Positions 16,852-25,036 of a stretch of DNA of 64,000 bases are shown here, piece by piece. The DNA comes from Pseudomonadota bacterium (GTDB taxonomy: Bacteria; Pseudomonadota; Gammaproteobacteria; Steroidobacterales; Steroidobacteraceae): contig JAFEDS010000016.1 of assembly GCA_018241505.1 (NCBI GenBank), positions 496,001 to 560,000 of the forward strand, in the 5' to 3' direction. The notes under the pieces were generated by a model that worked only from the letters and a program-made list of their open reading frames with translations, ran no database searches and had not been told where the DNA came from. The position numbers and the translations under genes are program-made. The first letter of the stretch is position 1. Each line of letters begins with the position of its first letter.

Positions 16852-17811
16852 ATGCAGAAGGTTGTTATCAGGGACGTGGGAGGACCTGGGCAATTGAAAT
16901 TGGAGGACGCAGCCGAGCCGCGTGCGGGAGCGGATGAGGTCCTGGTCAAGGTGAGCGCGGCAGGTATCAATTACGTCGACGTCTACCAGCGCAAAGGCAT
17001 CTACAAGCTACCCCTGCCCTACACGCCGGGATTCGAGGGCATGGGAACAATCACTGCAGTGGGATCGAACGTCAAGCAACTGAGGGTGGGGCAACAGGTC
17101 GCGTGGATCGACACCTTGGGCTCGTATTCACAGATGTTGGCCATTCCCGCAAGTCACGCGATCGCGTTGCCCGACTCATTCAAAGCGGGTGACGCACTGT
17201 TGTTTCAGGGCGTAACCGCACAGTACCTGATGGCCGAGTACCGCGCCCTGACGGCCGGAGATTGGGTCCTGGTGCATTCCGCCGCCGGCGGTGTTGGGCA
17301 ATTGCTGGTGCAATGGGCAAAGCATCTCGGCGCGACCGTCGTAGGAACTACATCTAGCTCACAGAAGGCCGAACGCGTCCGCGCGCTGGGCGCTGATTAC
17401 GTGATCGACTATTCGAAATCCGACTTTCTCACCGAAGTGCTCGCGCTGACCAACAAGCGCGGCGTGGACATTGTGTTCGACGGCGTGGGTCATGACACGT
17501 TTGAACGCAGTGTTCAAAGTCTCGCACGGGGCGGGACGGCGGTTTGCTATGGAGCCGCGTCCGGCCCTTCGCCCAAGATCGACCCGCATTCCCTGGTGCC
17601 CAAAGCGCTTCGGGTCGCGGGTGGCTCCATTTTCGGATACATCGCGGATGTGAAGCAGTTGCAGGCTCGCAGCCGAGCCGTGATTGAGGGGATTCAGCAA
17701 GGATGGCTCAAACAAGGCGCGCCGGCAGCCTATGCGCTCGGCGACGCTCACCGGGCTCATTCGGATATTGAAGGACGCGGCACGCAGGGGAAATTGATGC
17801 TGGTGCCGTAA
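16852..17811 (+). CDS. NADPH:quinone oxidoreductase (zeta-crystallin type)
   Basis: This 319-residue medium-chain dehydrogenase/reductase lacks the zinc ligands and matches the quinone reductase branch: VKVSAAGINYVDVYQRKG near the N terminus, FQGVTAQYLMAEY, and the cofactor-binding AAGGVGQLLVQWAKHLGA. It probably reduces quinones or enones with NADPH in the cytoplasm. The ATG at 16852 is preceded by GAGG at 16839-16842, 9 nt upstream. A longer frame from 16765 would overlap the promoter region of the divergent LAL regulator. No direct link to hydantoin metabolism is visible. Confidence 0.9.
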   Translation: MQKVVIRDVGGPGQLKLEDAAEPRAGADEVLVKVSAAGINYVDVYQRKGIYKLPLPYTPGFEGMGTITAVGSNVKQLRVGQQVAWIDTLGSYSQMLAIPASHAIALPDSFKAGDALLFQGVTAQYLMAEYRALTAGDWVLVHSAAGGVGQLLVQWAKHLGATVVGTTSSSQKAERVRALGADYVIDYSKSDFLTEVLALTNKRGVDIVFDGVGHDTFERSVQSLARGGTAVCYGAASGPSPKIDPHSLVPKALRVAGGSIFGYIADVKQLQARSRAVIEGIQQGWLKQGAPAAYALGDAHRAHSDIEGRGTQGKLMLVP

Positions 17812-17832
17812 CAGGCAGATCGGGCAATGGGA

Positions 17833-18864
17833 CTAGGACCGGTCGCCCTCGGCGACATTCACTCGGGCACGGCCGGTGCGTTTTGCCTCGTACAGTGCCC
17901 CATCGGCCCGCTCCATCAAGGTCTCCAATGACTCGCCGGCTCCGGCCACCGCGACTCCAATGGACAGTGTGACCTGACCGATGGTCCCTTCACCCGCGGC
18001 TCGTTTGATGCGACCGTGAGAAACCAACGCACAGATCTGCCTGGCGAGGCTCACGGCGCCCGCAACGGACGTATCGGGAAGGAGGACCGCAAATTCCTCA
18101 CCGCCCACACGCGCGGCCACATCGCGGCCCTTGATGTTGGATTTCAAGACGTGCGCGACCGCGCGGAGCACTTTGTCGCCCAGGACGTGCCCGTGGGTAT
18201 CATTGACTGCTTTGAAGTGATCGATGTCGATCATCAACAGCGCGATGTGTTCGAGGTTGCCGCGTTGCATCTGCAGATCGGCGGCCGATTGTTCGAATCC
18301 ACGTCGATTGCGCAGGTCCGTCAGCGGATCGCGCAGCGCTTCGCTCTGCGCGCGTTGCAAACTTTGAGTCAGAGAGTTGACTTCCTCCGTACTGGCCTGC
18401 AGTCGGGCCGACAGCTCGGCGGCTACCGAGCGCATTCTGCCGGTATCGCTGAGAAGGTCGACGACGGTTTGCTGGACGGCTGCCGGGTCGGCCGGTGAGC
18501 TCAAGCGCTCCTGGTGATTGGCGAGGGCTTCATCGATGCGAGAGCTCTGATCCTCGGCTTTCCTGGTTTCGTCAGCGGTGTCCTTCAGGATCCGGTGCAG
18601 ATCGGCACGAACGTTTTCGTATTGCCGATGCTCGCGGGCGGCGATGTGCTCACCATGAAGTTGCCAGACATCCTCATCCGTCAAGGCCGAACCCGCCGCA
18701 AGCCGCGCTTCGAGCACTCGGCTCAGACCGGGATTGAGGCCGGCACAGTGCTCGTACCACAGGGCGTAGTGGGTAGGATTCGCTGCGGCGGGTTGCTTCC
18801 CCATGGCCGCGACCGCGAGACGCAGAATCTCAGCGGATTGCTGTCGATCTTCCCGATAGCGCAT
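17833..18864 (-). CDS. Diguanylate cyclase (GGEEF)
   Basis: The 343-residue protein has an N-terminal helical, coiled-coil-prone region (about residues 1-180, with alanine- and glutamine-rich heptads) and a C-terminal GGDEF domain with LMIDIDHFKAVNDTHGH and the active-site RVGGEEFAVLLPD. It should make c-di-GMP from GTP. The inhibitory I-site is not canonical: the stretch before GGEEF reads KGRDVAARV, with Lys where Arg is expected. No membrane segment is seen. The chosen start is the ATG at 18864 (MRYREDRQQ); a longer frame from 18927 is possible. It is divergent from the hybrid kinase/phosphodiesterase gene, a natural make-and-break pair. Confidence 0.88.
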   Translation of the reverse strand: MRYREDRQQSAEILRLAVAAMGKQPAAANPTHYALWYEHCAGLNPGLSRVLEARLAAGSALTDEDVWQLHGEHIAAREHRQYENVRADLHRILKDTADETRKAEDQSSRIDEALANHQERLSSPADPAAVQQTVVDLLSDTGRMRSVAAELSARLQASTEEVNSLTQSLQRAQSEALRDPLTDLRNRRGFEQSAADLQMQRGNLEHIALLMIDIDHFKAVNDTHGHVLGDKVLRAVAHVLKSNIKGRDVAARVGGEEFAVLLPDTSVAGAVSLARQICALVSHGRIKRAAGEGTIGQVTLSIGVAVAGAGESLETLMERADGALYEAKRTGRARVNVAEGDRS

Positions 18865-18986
18865 CAAATCGCCCCATAAGACTAAAGTCTCGGAACGGTG
18901 AGCATACGGCACCGACGGAGTGCCCACGGACCTAATTTGCGCAGAAGATCACGGATCTCATTGATCTAAAAGGCTCAAATGGGCAC

Positions 18987-21900
18987 ATGCACGCAGATTT
19001 CGACTTCCAGCTCCTGTTCGAGGAGTCACCGGACGTACTGCTCGTGCTGCTGCCCGATGCGCCCCGCTTCACCATGGTGGCCGCCACCAAAGCCCGCTGG
19101 CGGGCCACTCACACGACCCCGGAAACGCTCGGCAAGGGTCTGTTCGAGGTCTTTCCAGACAATCCGGACGACTCGGACGCGACCGGCACGCGCAATCTGC
19201 GGGCATCGCTCGAACGCGTGTTGCAAACGAAGCAGCCGGACACCATGCCGGTGCAAAAATATGACATCCGAGCTCCCGATGGCGGGTTTGAGGTCAGATA
19301 CTGGAGTCCGAAGAACCTACCCATCCTCTCACCGTCCGGTGAGGTCATCTACATCCTGCACCGGGTGGAAGACGTTACCGAGTTGGTGCGTGCGAGCGAG
19401 CTGGGAGACGAGCTGCGTGACAAGCAACGCACGATGGAACGCGAGGTCATCCAACGCAGCCGCGAGCTGGCGGGCGCGCTGCTGGAGGTAAGGGCAGCCA
19501 ACGCGAAACTGGCCGAGCTCGACAGCGCCAAGACGGCCTTCTTCAACAACATCAGCCATGAGTTCCGCACACCGCTCACTCTCATGTTGGGTCCTCTCGA
19601 GGACGAGCTTGCCGAATCGGCACGAGCACCGCAGCCCGCGCGAGTCGAGCGGCTGACGCTGGCGCATCGCAACAGCTTGCGGCTGCTGAAGCTCGTCAAC
19701 GGTCTGTTGGAATTCGCACGGCTGGAGGCCGGTCGGCTGCAGAGCACCTTTCAACCCACGGACCTGAGCCGGTTGACGGCTGAAATCGCCAGTAACTTCG
19801 ATTCGGCCCTGCAGCGCGCCGGGTTGAGTTTGACCACCGACTGCCCACCCCTTCCTGAATCCATGTATGTGGACCGGGATATGTGGGAGAAAATCGTTCT
19901 GAACCTGCTTTCGAATGCTTTCAAACATACCTTTGAAGGCGGTATCACGGTGCGGACGCGCTGGCTCGGTACGGCGGCCGAAGTGACCGTGGAAGACACG
20001 GGTATTGGCATCAGCGCGGCTGAGATTCCGCGCTTGTTCGAGCGATTCCATCGCGTCAAGGGCGCGGCCTCCCGCACCCTCGAAGGAACCGGAATCGGAC
20101 TGTCACTGGTCAGAGAGCTCGTGGAGTTGCACGGCGGTGGGATTCGAGTTGACAGTGAACCCGGCCGGGGCAGCCGCTTTACTGTCACTCTCGCGGCCGG
20201 CACCGCCCATTTGCCACGTGAGCAAGTCGCTGAAGTCGATTGTGTATTGAAAACGAGCCGCGAGTCCCGGGCGTATGTGGAGGAAGTGCTCTCGTGGTTG
20301 CCGGCCGAGTCGCATGTGGCGGCGCAGCCCGTCGACAATGAGTCAGGAGTGCGCCGGCCACGCATCCTGTTGGCAGACGACAACGTTGACCTGAATCGCT
20401 ACCTCGCGCGGCTTCTGGAACCGCACTACGAGGTGCTGTCGGTATTTGACGGTCAGTCAGCGTTGGAAGAGGCTCGAGCGAAGCTACCTGATCTCATTCT
20501 GTCGGATGTGATGATGCCCCGGCTCGATGGTTTCGGGCTTCTGCGGCAGTTGCGGGCTGATGAGCGTACGCGCCAACTTCCCATCATCTTGCTGTCAGCA
20601 CGAGCCGGCGACGAGGCTTCAGCAGCCGGCCTGGACGTAGGCGCCGACGACTACCTGGTGAAACCCTTCTCTGCCCGGGAATTGCTGGCGCGGGTGCGGG
20701 CTCATCTCGAGCTCAAACGGCGTCGCGGCGAGTTGGAGCGCGACCTCGCGCAACGCGTTGAATCCCGTACCGCCGAAGTCTCCCGGCTCACCCGCGTCCT
20801 GCAAATGCTTTCAGGCATCAACGCCGCGCTTCTGCGAATCCAGGATCGCGAAGAGGTCCTCACTGAAGCCTGCCGGCTGGCTCACGTGGTGGGCGGTTAT
20901 GAGCTGGCGATGGTCGCACTCAAGAATCTGCCCACCCGCACTGCCCGGCCGATTGCATGGGCCGGGTGCCCCGCCCTGATCCGGTTCGATGCCCAATTCA
21001 AGCTGACCGAGAGTGAGAGCGGCGACTCGAGTGTCATCGGCCGGGTCATCCGGACCGGCGAGTCGGTACTGTGTGAAAGCATCGAGCACTCCGATCTGAC
21101 CATCGAGCATCGCGATCACTTGATGGATGCCGGCATCCACAGTCTCGCGTGCATCCCTCTCAAAGTGGACGACACGCCGGTCGGTGCGTTCCTGTTTGGT
21201 GCACGCGAAACGGAACCCCTCGGTCCCGACCAGATGCTGCTGCTCGAGGAACTGGGCGCCAACCTGTCCTTCGCGCTGCAGTATCTGAACAAGCACCAGG
21301 AAGTGGAGTTTCTCTCCTATTTCGAGCCGCTCACGGGCTTACCCCGGCGGAAGTTGTTCTACGAGCGGCTCGATCGCCTTCTGATTGACAGCCATGGCGG
21401 CAGCGCGCGGCTGCTGGTGCTCGTGTTTGACATCACGCACCTGGCGGTCGTCAACGATTCATTCGGGCGCCACACGGGCGATCGGTTGTTGCAGATGGTT
21501 GGCGACCGGTTGAAGGAGCAATTCGACGGCAGCGAACTGTTGGCGCACCTGGGCGGTGGGTCATTTGTGTGTGTGCGCTCTCTCGAAGCCCAGGGGCAGG
21601 CGGAATTGTCCGCGGCGCAGGCAACCATCAGGGAGCTGTTTGCTCGGCCATTTCACGTCGACGGCCGCGAGATCGCCGCCGAGGTCAGGTGCGGGCTCGC
21701 CGTCTTCCCTGAGGATGGCCGGGAGCCGAACGAGCTGGTACAGAACGCGGAATCTGCCTTGAAGGAAGCCAAGGTCTGCAGAGAGCCGCTTCTGCGGCAC
21801 CGCCTGCAAATGAATTCCGACCTGGCGCGCCGCGTAGACATGGAGCACCGCCTGCGAGTGGCGTTGGACAACGGGGAATTCCGGCTCTACTACCAGCCGA

Positions 21901-22652
21901 AAGTCACCTCGGGCACGGGTCAGATTGTCGGCGTGGAAGCGCTGCTGCGCTGGCAGGACTCCGAACAGCGGTTGATTTCGCCCGCTGAATTCCTGCCGCT
22001 GCTCGAGTCCGCCGGCCTGATGCCGGCCACCAGTGCCTGGGTCCTGAATCGAGCCGTCTGCGATTGTCGGGAATGGCGCAGCAAAGGCCTACCGCCCTTG
22101 CGGGTTGCCGTGAATATTTCGCCGTCGGAGCTACGCCGACGGCAAGTCGCACGCGACATCCTCGACGCAGTGGGCGATCTGGCGGGATCGGGGAGTTGGG
22201 GCATTGATGTCGAGATCACAGAAGGAGCGCTGTCAGGTGACGCCTCATCCTGTGTACAGTCACTGCGAGTGCTGCGCGCAGCCGGATTGCGTGTGGCCAT
22301 TGACGACTTCGGCACAGGATTCTCGTCCCTGGCGCGCCTGTCAGAGCTGCCCATCGACACCCTGAAGATCGATCAGAGCTTTACGCGGCGCCTGCCGTCC
22401 GATCTCAAGAACTGCACGCTCGTCAAAAGCATCATTGGACTGGCGCAAGCCTTCGGCATGAGGACCGTCGCCGAAGGCGTCGAGAGCGCCGAGCAGCTCG
22501 AGTACCTCGCCCGTGCCGGCTGTGACGAGTCGCAGGGATATCTACACAGCCGGCCGTTGCCGAAGGCAGCATTTGAAGGGTGGTTGTTGAATCAGGCGCA
22601 AGCAGTTACGAGGCAGAGTGTTTCAAAAACCGCCGGCCGAGGGCCTGATTGA
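18987..22652 (+). CDS. Hybrid histidine kinase with REC, GAF, degenerate GGDEF and EAL domains
   Basis: The 1221-residue cytoplasmic protein contains, in order, a PAS-like sensor (about 5-130), a coiled coil, a histidine kinase (H191 in NNISHEFRTPLTL, N box LLSNAFKH, G boxes VEDTGIGIS and EGTGIGLSLV), a receiver (D507 in LSDVMMPRLDG), a GAF-like domain (about 615-760), a GGDEF domain whose signature reads GGGSF at 856-860, and an EAL domain. The EAL domain keeps E984-A985-L986 (VEALLRW), VNISPSELR, VEITEGAL, IDDFGTGFSSL, TLKIDQSF and TVAEGVES. It is therefore probably a c-di-GMP phosphodiesterase with a dead or GTP-sensing cyclase domain, controlled by phosphorelay. The 3' end overlaps the convergent small-protein gene by 30 nt. 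Confidence 0.92.
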   Translation: MHADFDFQLLFEESPDVLLVLLPDAPRFTMVAATKARWRATHTTPETLGKGLFEVFPDNPDDSDATGTRNLRASLERVLQTKQPDTMPVQKYDIRAPDGGFEVRYWSPKNLPILSPSGEVIYILHRVEDVTELVRASELGDELRDKQRTMEREVIQRSRELAGALLEVRAANAKLAELDSAKTAFFNNISHEFRTPLTLMLGPLEDELAESARAPQPARVERLTLAHRNSLRLLKLVNGLLEFARLEAGRLQSTFQPTDLSRLTAEIASNFDSALQRAGLSLTTDCPPLPESMYVDRDMWEKIVLNLLSNAFKHTFEGGITVRTRWLGTAAEVTVEDTGIGISAAEIPRLFERFHRVKGAASRTLEGTGIGLSLVRELVELHGGGIRVDSEPGRGSRFTVTLAAGTAHLPREQVAEVDCVLKTSRESRAYVEEVLSWLPAESHVAAQPVDNESGVRRPRILLADDNVDLNRYLARLLEPHYEVLSVFDGQSALEEARAKLPDLILSDVMMPRLDGFGLLRQLRADERTRQLPIILLSARAGDEASAAGLDVGADDYLVKPFSARELLARVRAHLELKRRRGELERDLAQRVESRTAEVSRLTRVLQMLSGINAALLRIQDREEVLTEACRLAHVVGGYELAMVALKNLPTRTARPIAWAGCPALIRFDAQFKLTESESGDSSVIGRVIRTGESVLCESIEHSDLTIEHRDHLMDAGIHSLACIPLKVDDTPVGAFLFGARETEPLGPDQMLLLEELGANLSFALQYLNKHQEVEFLSYFEPLTGLPRRKLFYERLDRLLIDSHGGSARLLVLVFDITHLAVVNDSFGRHTGDRLLQMVGDRLKEQFDGSELLAHLGGGSFVCVRSLEAQGQAELSAAQATIRELFARPFHVDGREIAAEVRCGLAVFPEDGREPNELVQNAESALKEAKVCREPLLRHRLQMNSDLARRVDMEHRLRVALDNGEFRLYYQPKVTSGTGQIVGVEALLRWQDSEQRLISPAEFLPLLESAGLMPATSAWVLNRAVCDCREWRSKGLPPLRVAVNISPSELRRRQVARDILDAVGDLAGSGSWGIDVEITEGALSGDASSCVQSLRVLRAAGLRVAIDDFGTGFSSLARLSELPIDTLKIDQSFTRRLPSDLKNCTLVKSIIGLAQAFGMRTVAEGVESAEQLEYLARAGCDESQGYLHSRPLPKAAFEGWLLNQAQAVTRQSVSKTAGRGPD

Positions 22653-22970
22653 ATCCGCAGCGTGCGCTGAACCTATCTTCGCCGTCCAGTGAGCAATCGG
22701 TGCATGTGGCTTCGGCACACCAGTGGCGGCGTACAGGCTCCGATTTGAGTCAGCGGTGATCTGTCCTGTACCGATTGCGGCGCTCCAGTGTGGTGATGCC
22801 GGCGTACCTGCCGGTGTCGCCGAGGTCGCACCAGCGCTCACGGCATGACCGGTCCCAATAGAAGCAGACCAATCTCGCGTGTCATTTCCAGGCTCGCTGG
22901 CGAAAGCTCCGGCGGCGCCCAAAGTCAGGGCTATTGAGACTACTGCAATCGAGGCAATTGGGGTTCGCAT
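22623..22970 (-). CDS. Small exported protein with three W-S/T-A-x-I-G repeats
   Basis: I do not recognise this 115-residue protein. It has a clear signal peptide (MRTPIASIAVVSIALTLGAA, cleavage after GAFA or close by). The mature part holds three copies of a W-[ST]-A-x-I-G-[ST]-[GA]-[HQ] motif: DWSASIGTGHA at 33-43, HWSAAIGTGQI at 61-71 and HWTAKIGSAHA at 94-104, spaced 28 and 33 residues apart. It has no Cys and is rich in Ala, Ser, Thr and Gly. AGGAG lies 8 nt before the chosen ATG at 22970. The promoter carries the same operator as the neighbouring MarR gene, so the protein is probably induced by a MarR ligand and acts in the periplasm or outside the cell. Confidence 0.75.
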   Translation of the reverse strand: MRTPIASIAVVSIALTLGAAGAFASEPGNDTRDWSASIGTGHAVSAGATSATPAGTPASPHWSAAIGTGQITADSNRSLYAATGVPKPHAPIAHWTAKIGSAHAADSIRPSAGGF

Positions 22971-22994
22971 GAGGGTTCTCCTGGGTTTATCTTG

Positions 22995-23025
22995 TGTGTA
23001 TATGCACATCTACAGGCGTTATCAA
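22995..23025 (-). promoter_or_regulatory. Promoter and MarR operator of the small exported protein gene
   Basis: On the minus strand TTGATA (23020-23025) and TATACA (22997-23002) are 17 bp apart. The -10 lies inside TGTGTATATGCACA (22995-23008), which differs from a perfect palindrome by one base pair and matches 13 of 14 bases of the operator before the MarR gene at 23498-23511. Confidence 0.7.
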
Positions 23026-23053
23026 TCGACGTATCCAACAACTCAAATCGAGA

Positions 23054-23482
23054 TCAGGTGGCAGCAGCGAGCGCGAGCAGCTCGCGGCGCATGCGCGCGG
23101 CTTCGGCGCTACCGATAGTGGCTTCAAATTCCTGCTGGGCTTTGGACCACAGCACGAGTGCCTTCTTAAACCGCCGCACACCGGCGGCGGAGAGCGAGAG
23201 TACCAGCCGACGCACATCATCCTCGCTGGGCCGGCTGATCAACAGCTCATCCCGCTGCAGCGGCTTGATTGCCCGTAACAGCGTGGTGCGATCCATCACC
23301 AGCGCCTTCGCCAGCTCATTCATGGTCATCTGCCCCGCTTCATCCAAGGCGACGAGGATGGAAAACTGGGCGCTCGTGAGGTCCGCGCCCGCCAGATGCC
23401 GCTCATACGCCTTGGTCAAGTGCCGCGCCGCCTGCCGGGCGGCGAAGCAGTTGCACAGTTCCAGATGGGTGAGCTTCTTCAT
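23054..23482 (-). CDS. MarR-family transcriptional regulator
   Basis: This protein of 142 residues shows the MarR winged helix: LTSAQFSILVALDEAGQMTM, then NELAKALVMDRTTLLRAIKP and the wing DELLISRPSEDDVRRLVLSL. MarR proteins are dimeric repressors released by phenolic or other small ligands. The chosen ATG at 23482 (MKKLTHLE) is the family-like start; the longer frame from 23518 would begin inside the operator. The promoter has a perfect TGTGCATATGCACA palindrome between -35 and -10, and a near copy lies before the small exported protein gene, so the regulon includes at least these two genes. Confidence 0.9.
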   Translation of the reverse strand: MKKLTHLELCNCFAARQAARHLTKAYERHLAGADLTSAQFSILVALDEAGQMTMNELAKALVMDRTTLLRAIKPLQRDELLISRPSEDDVRRLVLSLSAAGVRRFKKALVLWSKAQQEFEATIGSAEAARMRRELLALAAAT

Positions 23483-23489
23483 GCGGGAT

Positions 23490-23518
23490 AGTATATGTGT
23501 GCATATGCACAGAGTCAA
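23490..23518 (-). promoter_or_regulatory. Promoter and operator of the MarR gene
   Basis: The minus strand has TTGACT (23513-23518), a 17-bp spacer and TATACT (23490-23495). The perfect palindrome TGTGCATATGCACA (23498-23511) fills the spacer. The predicted start of transcription falls at or next to the A of the ATG at 23482, and there is no Shine-Dalgarno sequence, so a leaderless message is likely. Confidence 0.75.
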
Positions 23519-23710
23519 GTGCCTTCGGTCGATGTTCCCCAGTGTCCGTTGGATACGCTCGAAGCAATGAAATAACTAGTGACGGCGTGTCGAGACACAA
23601 ATAGACACGAAGCAACTTCGTGGATTCGTCTTTTGGTATGAGCTCGATTGCCCGATATTTGGAGGTCGCGATCAGCCGCGCGACGCGCTCTCTGGGACCA
23701 GTGACCAAGG

Positions 23711-24868
23711 TCACGACAGGTGGCGTACGAAGCGGCTCAGTCCTTCCTCGAGCTTCGCCGGATCGCTGGCAATGCACCAACGCAGGAACTCGGGCGCTTC
23801 GTCGCCGAAGGCGGAACCCGGCGCCAGCCCGACGCGCGCCTCGCGTACGAGTTGCTTGCAGAAATCCAGGCTGTTGGACAGGCCTTCGATCCGGAAAAAG
23901 GCGTACATTCCGCCGCGCGCTGGCGAGCCCAACTCGATGCGATCAACTGCACCCAGGCAATCGTACAGCCGCTGTTGATTGGACCGGACTTCATCGACCA
24001 TGGCGGCGACGTCGGCCTCGCAGTCCTTCAGGGCCACGCACGCCGCCGCCTGGATGAAGCCGGGCACGCACGAGGTGTTGTATTCAATGAGCTTGGAACA
24101 GCCGGGGATGAGCGCCTCGGGCATGACGGCCCAACCGACGCGCCAGCCGGTCATGCGCCAGGCCTTGGAAAAAGAGTTTGCACCAATGAACCGATCCGTG
24201 GGCTCAACCAGATCCAGGAACGAGGGAGCGCAGGAGCCCTGGAAGTACAGTCGCTCGTACACATCATCGGCAATGAGCCAGACACCCAGCTCCCGGCAGC
24301 GCGCCAGGATCACTTCCTGTTCCGCCCGGCTCAGCGTCCAACCGGTGGGGTTGTTCGGGCTGTTGATGAGCACCGCGGTAACGCCCGGCCGGATGGCGTC
24401 CACGAGTTGACTCAGGTCGAGTGCCCAGCCTGTCGTGCCGAAATGCAGGGGCACGGTCGTTACCCGGGCACCGAGAATCTTGGGTATCTCCACCAGGTTG
24501 GGCCAAACCGGGGTAACAACGACCACGCGGTCGCCGGACTCAACCAACGCCTGCATGGCGATCATGAGAGCGGAGACGCCGGAGCTGGTAATGGCTACCC
24601 GTTCAGGTCCTATCGGGCGGTGAATACGGGACAGATAGGCTGCCAACTCCGCACGTAGTGCAGGAAGCCCGAGTGTCGGAGTGTAAAAAGTAGCGCCACC
24701 CATGAGGGCGGCAGCACCGGCGGCACGGATGGCTTCGGGAGTCGGGCGATGCGATTCGCCGAACCAGAACGGCAGGACGTCCTTGACGCTCATCGCCATA
24801 TTGGCGACTTCCCGGATTTGTTGATTGCGCAGGGCTTCAATCCGGGGCCGACATTCCAGGTTTGGCAT
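23711..24868 (-). CDS. PLP-dependent aminotransferase, class I/II
   Basis: The 385-residue protein has fold-type I aminotransferase landmarks: LINSPNNPTGWTLSR, the cofactor-binding IADDVYERLYF, and the PLP lysine in ANSFSKAWRMTGWRVGW. It should transfer amino groups between an amino acid and a 2-oxo acid in the cytoplasm. The start chosen is the ATG at 24868 (MPNLECRPRI), which gives the usual family length; the frame stays open much further upstream but that part has no family features. It is divergent from the AceE-like gene with about 170 bp between, so the pair might convert an amino acid to a 2-oxo acid and then to an acyl-CoA. The substrate is unknown. Confidence 0.88.
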   Translation of the reverse strand: MPNLECRPRIEALRNQQIREVANMAMSVKDVLPFWFGESHRPTPEAIRAAGAAALMGGATFYTPTLGLPALRAELAAYLSRIHRPIGPERVAITSSGVSALMIAMQALVESGDRVVVVTPVWPNLVEIPKILGARVTTVPLHFGTTGWALDLSQLVDAIRPGVTAVLINSPNNPTGWTLSRAEQEVILARCRELGVWLIADDVYERLYFQGSCAPSFLDLVEPTDRFIGANSFSKAWRMTGWRVGWAVMPEALIPGCSKLIEYNTSCVPGFIQAAACVALKDCEADVAAMVDEVRSNQQRLYDCLGAVDRIELGSPARGGMYAFFRIEGLSNSLDFCKQLVREARVGLAPGSAFGDEAPEFLRWCIASDPAKLEEGLSRFVRHLS

Positions 24869-25036
24869 GGGTGAACCGCTGATGATCCGGAAATGAGGAT
24901 TCTGGCACAGCGCCACAGGGACCGACACGATCAGCCGGGCGCCCACCCGCTTGCAGCACATTGTGCGGCCTGACACATTGGGCGCTCGGGAACACGGCAA
25001 ACTCTGCCTTTGCCCCTCACCTACAGTGTCTTCACC

